The position numbers and the translations under genes were made by a program. A model generated the notes under the pieces. That model had not been told where the DNA came from, did no database searches, and saw only the letters and a program-made list of their open reading frames with translations. Below are positions 36,563-45,477 of a stretch of DNA of 62,995 bases, in pieces (the first letter of the stretch is position 1; each line of letters opens with the position of its first letter). Source of the stretch: an uncultured Vibrio sp. (GTDB taxonomy: Bacteria > Pseudomonadota > Gammaproteobacteria > Enterobacterales > Vibrionaceae). The stretch lies in assembly GCF_947488985.1 (NCBI RefSeq), contig NZ_CANLBV010000018.1, positions 1 to 62,995 of the forward strand, read 5' to 3'.

Positions 36563-37474
36563 TTATGACGCTAGGTCACTGGGTAATCTTGCGACATAAT
36601 CTTTGATAACAGACAATATCGATCGTTTGACTTCATCCATTTGCTTCGAGTGCTGACACCAAAGCGAGAAGCCAACTTTCATGCCCGTCAGCATCTCTGA
36701 TACCCTAACAGGCTCAATGTCGTAATGTGCAAATTCAGTATCAGCAAAAGTTTTCGGTAGTAAAGCCCAACCCAATTCGGCTTCCACCATTTTAATCACT
36801 AACCCTAACTGATCGATCTCTTCATTGTCTGAGCTGAAGGTGATTTTTTCAGACATATCGTCTTCAATCAGCGATCGCAAGATAAACTGTTTTGAATTTC
36901 TTAAGACAGTAAACAGCTCACCGGAATCAAGCGATGCAAACGCGCCATTTTTTTTGACGAAAGGAAGAAATTCGATATGTCCCAGATAGGTGGCATCTAG
37001 GCTGTGTATTCCGCGACTGTCATGTACATTCACTAACCCGAAGTGGTAATCGCCACTTTGGAACCCGTGTTTGATGTCGGATTTATTTCGAACTAAAAAG
37101 TTCACTCGCATCATTGGGAAGTCACTACTCAACTTCTTGCGAATTTCAAGCAGCAAGCCGTGAGGGATAACATTCGAGTACGCGAAGGTGATGCTTTCTA
37201 GCCCACCATAGGAGAGGCTTAGTGCCACTTTGTCAAAAGTACGGGCTTGCTCAATGGTTTGCTTGGCATAGTGATAAAGGTGATCGGCGTCTTCAGTCGG
37301 TTTGACTGAACGTCCGACCCTTTCAAAGAGATTAACCGCCAGCTGGTCTTCAAGGTTGCTGATCACTTGACCAATGGTCGTTCGATGTTTATTGAGCTTA
37401 ACCGCCGCTTTGCTGAAAGAGAGTTGATCGTAAACGGTGACAAAAGCGAGTAGTTGTTCAATACTAAAATTCAT
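36563..37474 (-). CDS. LysR-family transcriptional regulator
   Basis: A 303-aa protein with a winged helix at residues 1-60 (LSFSKAAVKLNKHRTTIGQV, where a basic HRTT replaces the more usual sequence) and a divergent substrate-binding domain. It is upstream of, and co-oriented with, the surface-antigen gene, separated by the terminator-like hairpin at 36374-36399. The effector and targets are unknown. The start ATG has weak SD support. Confidence 0.85.
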   Translation of the reverse strand: MNFSIEQLLAFVTVYDQLSFSKAAVKLNKHRTTIGQVISNLEDQLAVNLFERVGRSVKPTEDADHLYHYAKQTIEQARTFDKVALSLSYGGLESITFAYSNVIPHGLLLEIRKKLSSDFPMMRVNFLVRNKSDIKHGFQSGDYHFGLVNVHDSRGIHSLDATYLGHIEFLPFVKKNGAFASLDSGELFTVLRNSKQFILRSLIEDDMSEKITFSSDNEEIDQLGLVIKMVEAELGWALLPKTFADTEFAHYDIEPVRVSEMLTGMKVGFSLWCQHSKQMDEVKRSILSVIKDYVARLPSDLAS

Positions 37475-37570
37475 AATGCACTACTAATTTTCTTACGTAG
37501 TCTCATAAGATATCACAAGAACGGATGATTGCTATCTAATTATGCTAAAAAACCCTATAAGTAGAAATAA

Positions 37571-37608
37571 AAAAAAGGCCATTCACTCATAAGTAAACGG
37601 CTTTTTTT
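37571..37608 (-). terminator. Terminator of the small secreted protein gene
   Basis: A 10-bp stem including two G-T pairs is formed by 37578-37587 and 37592-37601. T-runs flank both sides on the minus strand, so it may work in either direction. Confidence 0.8.
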
Positions 37609-37614
37609 GAATAA

Positions 37615-38040
37615 TTATTTGTATTCAACAATACGTGCTAGGTAGTTAAAGTCACCTGAATCACCATGGTAATCACGGTAAACATCAACACTAAAGTAGC
37701 GTGGGCTATCTTCTGCAATACGCGCCATCATTGTTTGCTCTAGCGATTCAAGGCTTTCACCTGTTTTAGCGTAGACAAAGTGCTTGTTTACTTGTTGTAG
37801 TTGCATTTTCTTAGCTTCTTTATGAGACACGTATTGCTCAGAAGCAACCCACTTGCCAACAAACTCAACCGTAGCATAGCTAGAGTTTTCATCGATCATA
37901 ATTACAGCCACTTCTTCCTGACCACGCTCCATTTGTTGCATTTGAGCGTCAACTTGTTGCTGCTCAGCCGCTGTTAAGCTTTGTGCTAGTACGCCCGTAG
38001 AAAGACCAAGCATAACTAAAGCTAAAATTGTTTTTTTCAT
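37615..38040 (-). CDS. Small secreted protein of unknown function
   Basis: A 141-aa protein with a clear signal peptide (MKKTILALVMLGLSTGVLAQ), then a Gln-rich helix (about 22-42; EQQQVDAQMQQMERGQ) and a mixed alpha/beta part (IMIDENSSYATVEFVGKWV; YFSVDVYRDYHGDSGDF). It is periplasmic or secreted. I recognise no family. It is 17 bp downstream of the patatin gene and so is probably in its operon; a partner or inhibitor role for the patatin is speculation. Confidence 0.75.
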   Translation of the reverse strand: MKKTILALVMLGLSTGVLAQSLTAAEQQQVDAQMQQMERGQEEVAVIMIDENSSYATVEFVGKWVASEQYVSHKEAKKMQLQQVNKHFVYAKTGESLESLEQTMMARIAEDSPRYFSVDVYRDYHGDSGDFNYLARIVEYK

Positions 38041-38057
38041 TGTCTCTATTCCTTTTA

Positions 38058-39239
38058 TTATGGTAGCTCAGTGACCCAAAGTTTTCCTTGCGTCGCTTTG
38101 TAATAACCGTGTTGATAAATTGTTTTTAAATAATGTTCGTCAAACATATCTTTAGTACGTTTAGCGAATCCAAAATCTTGTTCGATGTAAGTAAATTGCA
38201 TATCAATATCATTTACTTCACTTATGTATTTCATTCGGTAAAGATCGCCTCTGGTTTGCGCCAGCGTTAAACTGCTTACGCTTTTCGCCACCAAATCCAA
38301 ACCTTTATCTTTAAGTGGATGATAAGATGCTTTTAGTTCACCATTTCGAATCACATCAAGTTGCGGTGATGTGTTTAAACCCAGCGCCTCAGATATCTTC
38401 TTGTAATTGAAATTAGATGGATCAAAAAACACTTGAGCTGTAAGACCACCATCTACATGTAGCTCTTCATAAGTTTGACCGTCGAGTTCGGTATTAATAA
38501 ACTGAGGTGGGAATACCCCAGGAATAGACGCACTCGCTGCCAGTACTTTATAGACAAGTTCCGCTTTATCTGATCTGTCACTATTTGCAATCGCACCTAG
38601 GTTCCAAATCACTAATTCTCCAGAATCAAAATGGGTGCTGCCAATAAATAAGCGTTTACCATTTCTATGTTTCAGAGCGATTTGATCAATCATCGACTCA
38701 GGATAAGCCTCAGCAATAAATTCATATAAGTGTTCACCATTAGTAAACGCGTCTTTGAATATTGTATTTAAAAAATTCTTTTTGCCGAGAATCGCTTTAT
38801 CGTTAATATTGAGCATGACTGATTTCATATCAGTTAATGCATCGCCACCGACAAAAACAAACGGTGCTATTAATGCCCCGGCACTAATACCAGTCACTAT
38901 TGAATAATCTTTTAACTGCCCCGTTTCCTCTAAACCGATTAGAACACCCGCACCAAATGCGCCATTAGCCCCCCCCCCCGAAAGCGCGAGTATATTCAGA
39001 TGCTCACCACTCACCCTAATTGGCGTGGTGTTATTGTGCACCGAATAAAGAAAATCTGGGGCCTCATTTGCCCATATACGTAATGGTTCATGAGGAGGTG
39101 TTGCTTCAATCGCGACGTCTTTATAGTTGTCTTCAGTAACTCGTACGTCCAGTGTATGAGGTGAGCTGCATGCCATTAAAATCAAGGACAAACTAACAAT
39201 TAAACTACTGTAAACTCGACTTTTCATATTTAAGCTCAT
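38058..39239 (-). CDS. Patatin-like phospholipase lipoprotein with a poly-G tract
   Basis: A 393-aa protein. The lipoprotein signal has lipobox LMAC (Cys24). The patatin domain has the oxyanion loop LSGGGANGAFG (residues 86-96), the nucleophile GISAG (Ser119) and the catalytic DGG (Asp263), so the Ser-Asp dyad is complete. It probably hydrolyses phospholipids from the periplasm or cell surface. Codons 87-91 (Ser-Gly-Gly-Gly-Ala) contain 11 consecutive G, seen as C at 38969-38979 on the plus strand, so slippage would knock out the enzyme early. ATG 39239 has AGGGA almost touching it; ATG 39227 (MKSRVYS) is an equally good start. Confidence 0.85.
   Translation of the reverse strand: MSLNMKSRVYSSLIVSLSLILMACSSPHTLDVRVTEDNYKDVAIEATPPHEPLRIWANEAPDFLYSVHNNTTPIRVSGEHLNILALSGGGANGAFGAGVLIGLEETGQLKDYSIVTGISAGALIAPFVFVGGDALTDMKSVMLNINDKAILGKKNFLNTIFKDAFTNGEHLYEFIAEAYPESMIDQIALKHRNGKRLFIGSTHFDSGELVIWNLGAIANSDRSDKAELVYKVLAASASIPGVFPPQFINTELDGQTYEELHVDGGLTAQVFFDPSNFNYKKISEALGLNTSPQLDVIRNGELKASYHPLKDKGLDLVAKSVSSLTLAQTRGDLYRMKYISEVNDIDMQFTYIEQDFGFAKRTKDMFDEHYLKTIYQHGYYKATQGKLWVTELP
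38969..38979. repeat. 11-bp homopolymer (poly-G on the coding strand) in the patatin gene
   Basis: Eleven consecutive C on the plus strand, coding for the glycine oxyanion loop of the patatin on the minus strand. The tract is in frame as given. Tracts of this length are prone to slipped-strand mispairing and also to sequencing error. Confidence 0.95.
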
Positions 39240-39345
39240 ATCCCTGTTGTCTTGTTAAGACTTTATTTCAGGAGTTAAAATTTAAAATAAAGTCCGTTTT
39301 CTGCCACCTAATATAACGAACATATCTCAGTTGGAATAATCATGT

Positions 39346-39364
39346 ATGTAGGATATAACCCTTC
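39346..39364. repeat. 19-bp repeat, copy 1 (second copy at 54556-54574)
   Basis: ATGTAGGATATAACCCTTC recurs at 54556-54574 with one change (ATGTAGGATGTAACCCTTC). Both copies are intergenic, 15 kb apart. They may be fragments of a small dispersed repeat. Confidence 0.6.
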
Positions 39365-39384
39365 AAAAACTGCATGCCTATTAA

Positions 39385-40242
39385 TTACGCTATTTTAACC
39401 ACATTGAAATCGCTGGTTGGTTCTACAAATTCATATTGAGCGTTAATAGTTTGCAGTTCCCAAGTACCGTAACTTTTGGTGGTTTCCAATACACCGTAGA
39501 CAGCGTTGTGAGCGTGACGGAATGCCGCTACAGGGGACATTTGTTTCACTAAGCAGCCAGTAAACAGGCCTGAAATCAGATCGCCAATGCCAACGGGTTG
39601 CTTAGCAAAATCAATCTTAGGTCGTTGAGCTAGATAGCAGGCTTTAGGTGTTGCCAGAATCATGCTGAAGGCATCTTCAGACAACGAATGAAGGTGCTTA
39701 ACTAATACGATTTTAGGGCCGAGTTCTAACGCTTTTTTACACGCGGTAACCGCGTCGTATAAAGAGTTAATGTGAATGCCCGTTAGCTCGGTTAGCTCAA
39801 ACTGATTTGGAACAATGACATCAGCAATGGGTAATAGATTGTCAATAATCGACGTCTTTACGCCATCATCGACGATGCAGCCTTTGTCTGGGTCTCCCAT
39901 TACAGGGTCACAAACATACAGTGCAGTGTGATTGTGCTGTTTCACTAGCTTGACTGACTCTGCGACAGCCTTACACTGGTCAGCGCAGCCCTGATAACCC
40001 GACAAAACTGCACCACAGTCTTTTAGAACGTCGATATTGTCCAGCCCCTTAATGAGTTTGCGAATCTCATCTGATGCAAACTTTTGCCCAGTCCAGCCTT
40101 GATCATATTGGGTGTGATTTGAAAACTGTACCGTATGAATTGGCCAAACACCTAACCCCATTCTCTGTATCGGAAAAACAGCAGAACTATTGCCTGCATG
40201 GCCGTAAACCACGTGAGATTGGATTGAGATAATACTTTTCAT
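39385..40242 (-). CDS. pdxY: Pyridoxal kinase
   Basis: A 285-aa ribokinase-like enzyme. The start [20 protein letters not shown] is the PdxY signature, with FSNHTQY for substrate, DPVMGD for metal, and a C-terminal [10 protein letters not shown] motif where the catalytic Asp and anion hole lie (the GTGD type). It phosphorylates pyridoxal to PLP. It is downstream of aspD, a PLP-dependent enzyme, on the same strand, with a terminator-like hairpin between. The pair probably links cofactor salvage with AspD demand (inference). Confidence 0.93.
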   Translation of the reverse strand: MKSIISIQSHVVYGHAGNSSAVFPIQRMGLGVWPIHTVQFSNHTQYDQGWTGQKFASDEIRKLIKGLDNIDVLKDCGAVLSGYQGCADQCKAVAESVKLVKQHNHTALYVCDPVMGDPDKGCIVDDGVKTSIIDNLLPIADVIVPNQFELTELTGIHINSLYDAVTACKKALELGPKIVLVKHLHSLSEDAFSMILATPKACYLAQRPKIDFAKQPVGIGDLISGLFTGCLVKQMSPVAAFRHAHNAVYGVLETTKSYGTWELQTINAQYEFVEPTSDFNVVKIA

Positions 40243-40355
40243 CGGACACTCTTGTTATATTGATTGGCGACTAAATAAACACAATGAAGATAATGCATAC
40301 ACTGTGCTTATGTGGTCGGAATTGCCTCAACTTGGTCGAGGTTTATTCTTAGGTG

Positions 40356-40385
40356 TTAAAAGTGTTCGCTTTCTATCGCGAACAC
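40356..40385 (-). terminator. Terminator of aspD
   Basis: GTGTTCGC (40362-40369) pairs with GCGAACAC (40378-40385). The minus strand continues with TTTTAAC. A direct repeat, GCTTTCTATCGCGA, spans 40368-40381 and again 40388-40401, so part of the hairpin seems duplicated. Some readthrough into pdxY is likely, because the T-run is short. Confidence 0.7.
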
Positions 40386-40405
40386 TTGCTTTCTATCGCG
40401 AGATA

Positions 40406-42010
40406 TTAGCCTTGGAATTCAGTAAAGTACTCGTCAAGTACAATGCGAGTTGCGCGGCCAATCAGCTCGTAGTCGTGGTGAGTCAAGTTCGCTAAAGAAA
40501 CACGAACAGATGCGTTTACCGTATCAAAACCTGCACCAGGAAGTAGGATAACGCCCGTTTCGTGAGCTAGACGGAATAGGAAATCTTTACCTTTACCGCT
40601 CGCTTTGAACCATTCAACAAACGCTTCGCCGTACAGTTTGCCACCTAGAGCGTCTAGCTCTAATAGTGTGTAGTAATCCACACGGTCTTTGTTATGTTCA
40701 ACTTCTAGACCCATATTTTTGTAAAGCGTTACATAGCGCTCACGGATGATGCGTTTACATGCAGCTTTGTAGTTTTCTTCTGAATCCATTAGGCAAGTTA
40801 ACGCAAACATTGCCATTTGCACTTGTTGTGGTAGAGACAGACCCGCAGTATGATTCAACGCTACGCTACGGCTGTCTGCAACGATGCGGTCGATGAACTT
40901 AATGTCACGAGGCTCTGGAGTCAGGGTTTTGTAACGGTCATCAAGTTGGCACTGTTTCTCTTCGCTAAATGAACGCAGTGTGTCATCAAATACGTTTTTG
41001 TGTTGGATACCAATGGTACCTAAACGCCAGCCTGTTGCGCCGAAATATTTAGAGAACGAGTAAACACAAAGCGTGTTGTACGGTAGTTTTGCAAATAGAG
41101 AAACAAAGTCATCCGCGAATGTGCCGTAAACGTCATCAGTGATGATGAATAGATCGCTGCGCTGCTCGTTCACAAAGTTAGTCAGGTTCTCTAGCGTTTC
41201 ATCAGAGAATTTTACTGACGCTGGGTTCGCTGGGTTAACCACACATAGTAGTTTGATGTCTGTATCTGCCAGTTTTTCGATTTCAGACATTGGTAGCTGC
41301 CAAGTTGTCTCATCAAGACGCAGTTCAACGATCTCTAGTTCATACTCAGAAAGCTCTGGGATTTCTAGGTAAGGGGTAAAGATTGGCGTAATGAGCGCCA
41401 CTTTGTCGCCTTTTTTCAATAGGCCATTGTTGAACATTGTTTGGAATGTGTAGGTCATTGACGCCGTACCACCTTCCGTTGCGAACAAGTCGAAATCTGT
41501 AGTCATTGGAACCGGGCCATACATCTCTTCTGCGATGTACTGTTTCACCACTTTCTCAATGTTAGTCAGCATACGTGGCGGTACTGGGTAGTTACACGCT
41601 AGGTAAGCCAGAACTAATTCGTTTAGGAATGCTTGTTTTTCAATACCTAAACGGTCATGTGCGTAGCTCAGTGCACGTTCAATGAATTGAGCCCCCTTAT
41701 CGTTAGTGTAGTGTTGAGCGAATGTGTCAAAACGCTCAACGATACCCACACCATCTGGGATACCACCAAAATCACCACCAAGGTAAGCGTAGTTACGCTC
41801 AGCTTCTGCAACAGAGAACTCACCAAGGCGAATGAACGCTTTACGTGGCAGAGTTGCTAGGAAGTTAGGGTTACCACGGCCTGCATCAAGCAGTGCGCGG
41901 TCTGGAACTGTTTGTGCCACTTCGATAAGTTTATCTTTAAGTTCGAATGGGCTTAGGTCTGCGAATTTTGAAAAATCGATTGCTGAAATTTGAGTAGTCA
42001 TAATAGACAC
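40406..42010 (-). CDS. aspD: Aspartate 4-decarboxylase (bifunctional aminotransferase/decarboxylase)
   Basis: A 534-aa PLP enzyme, much longer than a normal aspartate aminotransferase and the usual length of AspD. It has the N-terminal DAGRGNPNFLATLPR, the PLP-binding region with DDVYGTF, and the lysine motif YSFSKYFGATGWRLG, where the Schiff-base Lys sits. It converts L-aspartate to L-alanine plus CO2. The AspT antiporter gene lies upstream on the same strand; together they form a proton-motive metabolic cycle. AAGG precedes the ATG. Confidence 0.92.
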   Translation of the reverse strand: MSIMTTQISAIDFSKFADLSPFELKDKLIEVAQTVPDRALLDAGRGNPNFLATLPRKAFIRLGEFSVAEAERNYAYLGGDFGGIPDGVGIVERFDTFAQHYTNDKGAQFIERALSYAHDRLGIEKQAFLNELVLAYLACNYPVPPRMLTNIEKVVKQYIAEEMYGPVPMTTDFDLFATEGGTASMTYTFQTMFNNGLLKKGDKVALITPIFTPYLEIPELSEYELEIVELRLDETTWQLPMSEIEKLADTDIKLLCVVNPANPASVKFSDETLENLTNFVNEQRSDLFIITDDVYGTFADDFVSLFAKLPYNTLCVYSFSKYFGATGWRLGTIGIQHKNVFDDTLRSFSEEKQCQLDDRYKTLTPEPRDIKFIDRIVADSRSVALNHTAGLSLPQQVQMAMFALTCLMDSEENYKAACKRIIRERYVTLYKNMGLEVEHNKDRVDYYTLLELDALGGKLYGEAFVEWFKASGKGKDFLFRLAHETGVILLPGAGFDTVNASVRVSLANLTHHDYELIGRATRIVLDEYFTEFQG

Positions 42011-42030
42011 CTTATTAATTTAATTTCGGC

Positions 42031-42073
42031 AAGACGCTCCCCTCTCTTAAGGATTTAAAGGAGGCGTCTTGGT
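42031..42073 (-). other. Intercistronic stem-loop between aspT and aspD
   Basis: CAAGACGCTCC (42034-42044) pairs with GGAGGCGTCTTG (42062-42073) with one bulge, around a 17-nt loop. No T-run follows. It may stabilise mRNA, mark a processing site or allow differential expression of aspT and aspD; the 157-bp gap between the genes is otherwise empty. Confidence 0.55.
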
Positions 42074-42167
42074 TCTTTAATTTGAGTATGTTTAATTTAA
42101 GTACGTATATCACTTGAGCTGTATTTAACTTAAGCTGCGTTTATATCATTAAACGTTTATTGAATTC

Positions 42168-43883
42168 TTACATGCCTGCATTAACCGTGATAATACCGAC
42201 GATAATTGGTCCCCACAGAGTCAGTAATACGTTGGCTACTGCGTAAGTCACTGTGAAAGTGAATACTGGTGTTGCATTGCCTGTTTTTTCCATCAGAGCG
42301 GCAAATGCTGGGTTAGCGCTTCGACCACCCGTTACACAACCTAACGCCTCTACTGGGTTTTTAATCTTCAATACAAAGTACGAGAAAAAGAACGAAATAA
42401 TCTGTGGAATAATAGTAACCGCTACCCCTAAGAACAGCAGTGACATACCGTGCTCTTTGATGGTATCGACCGCTTGTGGGCCAGCCTGTAAGCCAACAAT
42501 ACCGACAAACGCTGCCAAACCAAAGTCACGAATAAAGTTTGCTGCTCCTGCTGGGAACTGTGCAACATGAGGGTTTTTGCTGCGTAACCAACCAACGATC
42601 AAGCCAGCGATCAAACAACCTGCACCAGAGCCAATCGTGACTGGAATACCGGCAATGCTAAAGCTAATCAAACCAATCAGTAGACCAACAACCATACCCA
42701 AGCCAAGAACAATAAAATCAGTCATGGTTGCTGAGCCCATACGTTGACCGATGTTTTTCTCGACGCGGTTAATATCCTTTGCGTTACCTGTCACTTGGAT
42801 AATGTCGTTTTTCTTAACCACTAAATCCGGAGTTAATGAAAGTGATACACCTTCACGGATGTAATCGGTAATGTAAACGCCACGGTATACACCTTCGTTT
42901 GAGCTCTGTTTGATTTCTTGAAGTGATTTGCCGATAAACTTACGGTTATCTGCGATAAGCTGGCGATTTTCTTCAATAACTTCATAATCTTCAGGAAGAG
43001 AAACTTCACGGCCATGAGCATCACACTGCAACGCTTTAACGGCGTTTCGGCGGCCAGTCACGACAACAATGTCACCCTCTTTGAGTACCGTGAACTGGTC
43101 AGCATTAAGCTCTTGTCCATCACGTTCAATCAATTCGATACCAGCAGAAAGCGATGTTTCGTTCAGTTGTGATAACGTTTTACCAACCAGCTTATCGCCA
43201 GTGTTCACTTTGAAAGCACGGGTTACTAATGCCGTTAGCGCATTAAATTCGCCAGGCGCCAGTTCACGTTTGCCGTCTGAATTTTCCTCTTCAAGAGCAA
43301 TCGCTGCAGCTCGAACGTCCCACTTCATCAGTGTTGGGAACACCCATGTCACCATAAGGATAGGACCTAGTGAGCCAAAGATGTACGTTACCGCATAGCC
43401 AACAGCGACATTGGTCTGCATCAGCTGTTTCGCTTCTTCAGACACGCCACCTAAGCGTGCAATGGCATCACCCGCCGTACCGATGATCGCAGATTGTGTA
43501 AGACCACCAGCCGCAAGGCCTGCTGCCGTACCTCTATCTAGGTCAAATAGCCACGCTGCCGCTAATACACAAAGCAAGCCAGACACGGTCATGACAACCG
43601 CTGAAAGCAGAATATTAATGGTTCTAAAGTTAAGTGCTTTAAAGAATTGTGCACCACCTTGATAACCGACTGCGTAAATAAATAGTGCGAAGAAAATACT
43701 TTTCACGCCTGGGTCAATATTAACACCGAACTGTCCAATAATAACGCCCATTAATAATGTTCCGGCAACACCGCCTAAAACAAATCGACCAATGGTAATT
43801 TTACCTACCATATAACCGAGGGAGAGCGTAATAAATAGAGCAACAAACGGTGCCATATCAAAAAGATTAGAAATTATGTCCAT
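42168..43883 (-). CDS. aspT: Aspartate-alanine antiporter
   Basis: A 571-aa AAEx-family transporter. About five N-terminal membrane helices (1-190), two cytoplasmic TrkA-C domains (about 205-385: LVGKTLSQLNETSLSAGIEL and IGKSLQEIKQSSNEGV) and about five C-terminal helices with CVTGGRSANPAFAAL. It exchanges extracellular aspartate for alanine. Electrogenic exchange plus intracellular decarboxylation by AspD yields proton-motive force. It is divergent from the efflux operon at 44381. Confidence 0.92.
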   Translation of the reverse strand: MDIISNLFDMAPFVALFITLSLGYMVGKITIGRFVLGGVAGTLLMGVIIGQFGVNIDPGVKSIFFALFIYAVGYQGGAQFFKALNFRTINILLSAVVMTVSGLLCVLAAAWLFDLDRGTAAGLAAGGLTQSAIIGTAGDAIARLGGVSEEAKQLMQTNVAVGYAVTYIFGSLGPILMVTWVFPTLMKWDVRAAAIALEEENSDGKRELAPGEFNALTALVTRAFKVNTGDKLVGKTLSQLNETSLSAGIELIERDGQELNADQFTVLKEGDIVVVTGRRNAVKALQCDAHGREVSLPEDYEVIEENRQLIADNRKFIGKSLQEIKQSSNEGVYRGVYITDYIREGVSLSLTPDLVVKKNDIIQVTGNAKDINRVEKNIGQRMGSATMTDFIVLGLGMVVGLLIGLISFSIAGIPVTIGSGAGCLIAGLIVGWLRSKNPHVAQFPAGAANFIRDFGLAAFVGIVGLQAGPQAVDTIKEHGMSLLFLGVAVTIIPQIISFFFSYFVLKIKNPVEALGCVTGGRSANPAFAALMEKTGNATPVFTFTVTYAVANVLLTLWGPIIVGIITVNAGM

Positions 43884-44380
43884 GACAAATTTACTCGTAT
43901 TCTATATATAAATGGTAAATAATCTAACGAATAACTTAGTCATGCTATTTGTTGGATTATTCAAAAGTTAAGAAAGCATCTCGTTGCTTCGAGATGAATA
44001 TTAGTGAGAAAGGATTATTTAATTCAATCCCGTTTGATGGATCAAACCATCCAAAGCTCATTAATTGAGCAGCATATCACGCAAAAACCAACAAAATCCC
44101 TTACTTTCAATAACTTGAAAGTTTTAGTTTATTTACTAATTTATAAATTATTTTTGAAAAGACACAATTTCTTTCATTCTCCCTTGCTATATAGAGGAAT
44201 TTCCGCAACCACTGTTCAAATTTCAACCATGGATATATCAAAATTATTCAACTGCATTCAATTGCGCTCAACATTCCGCCTGTTCTGTTTTTTTGACGGA
44301 TCCAACCCTCTAAACACGATTATCAATAACTACCAATCTCCTCTATTCTCTCGTCCATCAAACAAATAGAGAGCAAAACC
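43884..44380. other. 497-bp divergent region aspT / efflux operon, no gene called
   Basis: A very AT-rich region. A GTG-started frame of 121 codons (44004-44369) is present but has low-complexity, Leu/Ile/Phe/Asn-rich content, no SD and no family resemblance, so I leave it uncalled. Promoters for both flanking operons must lie here; none is distinctive. Confidence 0.5.
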
Positions 44381-44593
44381 ATGAACACCATGCCGCATGA
44401 GCTCGTGTGGGGCGAGATTTACTTCCCACCGTTGCTACTGGTTGTCGCATTGGCTTACATGTTAACGATCTTAACTGGGTCAATCACAACACGATTAGGG
44501 CTTCACAAGTATGTCGCGTTCCCGGCATTAGCTGAATTGAGCTTAATCGTTATTTTTTCTGGCATCATAGGCCAATTTATTACCATTTTTTGA
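44381..44593 (+). CDS. DUF1656 family small membrane protein (AaeX-like)
   Basis: A 70-aa protein with two membrane helices (about 13-35 and 46-68) and the family motif ELVWGEIYFPPLLL. It is the usual first gene of HlyD/FUSC efflux operons. The function of DUF1656 is unknown, but it always travels with the pump. It starts 11 bp before the HlyD-like gene. Confidence 0.85.
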   Translation: MNTMPHELVWGEIYFPPLLLVVALAYMLTILTGSITTRLGLHKYVAFPALAELSLIVIFSGIIGQFITIF

Positions 44594-44603
44594 GGCAATT
44601 CCC

Positions 44604-45464
44604 GTGATAAAACGTTATCTCATTTCACTTTTACTCTTTGCTGCAGCTGGGACTGTCATTTATAACTATTACCAATCTTATTCAAGCAATCCTTGGACGA
44701 GAGATGGTCAAGTCAGTGCCTATATTATCTCGATAACACCGCGTGTTACAGGACAAGTAACAAAAGTGCATATCGATGATAACTCTCGCGTTTCCAAAGG
44801 CGATATTCTGTTTGAGATTGACCCTAGTATCTACGAAGCCACTTACCACAAAGCCCTTGCTTCAGAGAAACAAGCTTTAGCATTGCTTGCAAAAGCGAAG
44901 AATGAAGAGCAACGCGCCTTTAACTTAGAGAAAAGAACACCGGGTGCGGTGCCGATCTTGACTTTGAACAACCTCACCAATGCGGTTGAAACGTCTGATG
45001 CCAATGTTCTGCTCGCGAAAGCAAGTGTTGAAGAAGCAAGGCTGAACCTTGAATTTACCAAGGTATATGCGCCAACAGATGGCTATATTACCAACCTAAA
45101 TCTGCGTGAGGGCTCTCAAGTGGTCGCCAACTCGCCAGTGGTTGCGTTGATTGATGAAAACAGCTTCTGGATTGAAGGTTACTTCAAAGAGACAGATTTA
45201 GTCGGCGTCGATGTTCAGGACACTGCTTATGTGACCTTAATGATGCACAACAATGTTCAGCTAGAAGGACAGATCAAAAGTATTGGCTTTGGTATCGCCA
45301 CACAAGATGGCAGCACAGGTAACGACTTATTGCCTAACGTCAGCCCTAATTTCCAATGGATCCGCCTTGCTCAACGTATTCCAATTAAAGTGAAGTTAAA
45401 CCATGTCCCTGAGGATTTACAACTTCGTGTTGGTATGACGGCTTCAATCAAAATAATTAAATAA
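44604..45464 (+). CDS. HlyD-family membrane fusion protein (AaeA-like)
   Basis: A 286-aa protein with an N-terminal membrane anchor (LISLLLFAAAGTVIYNYY), biotinyl-lipoyl halves (VSAYIISITPRVTGQVTKVH and YAPTDGYITNLNLREGSQV), a short alpha-helical hairpin (about 80-140) and a beta-barrel tail. It is the periplasmic adaptor of a two-component FUSC exporter, similar to AaeA for aromatic acids. The start is GTG 44604 with GAGG 9 nt upstream. Confidence 0.9.
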   Translation: MIKRYLISLLLFAAAGTVIYNYYQSYSSNPWTRDGQVSAYIISITPRVTGQVTKVHIDDNSRVSKGDILFEIDPSIYEATYHKALASEKQALALLAKAKNEEQRAFNLEKRTPGAVPILTLNNLTNAVETSDANVLLAKASVEEARLNLEFTKVYAPTDGYITNLNLREGSQVVANSPVVALIDENSFWIEGYFKETDLVGVDVQDTAYVTLMMHNNVQLEGQIKSIGFGIATQDGSTGNDLLPNVSPNFQWIRLAQRIPIKVKLNHVPEDLQLRVGMTASIKIIK

Positions 45465-45477
45465 CTCGGTAATCTCT

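Noticed and set aside
44004..44369. 121-codon open frame in the aspT/efflux intergenic region
   Set aside because: GTG start without SD, low-complexity AT-driven composition and no family-like motifs.
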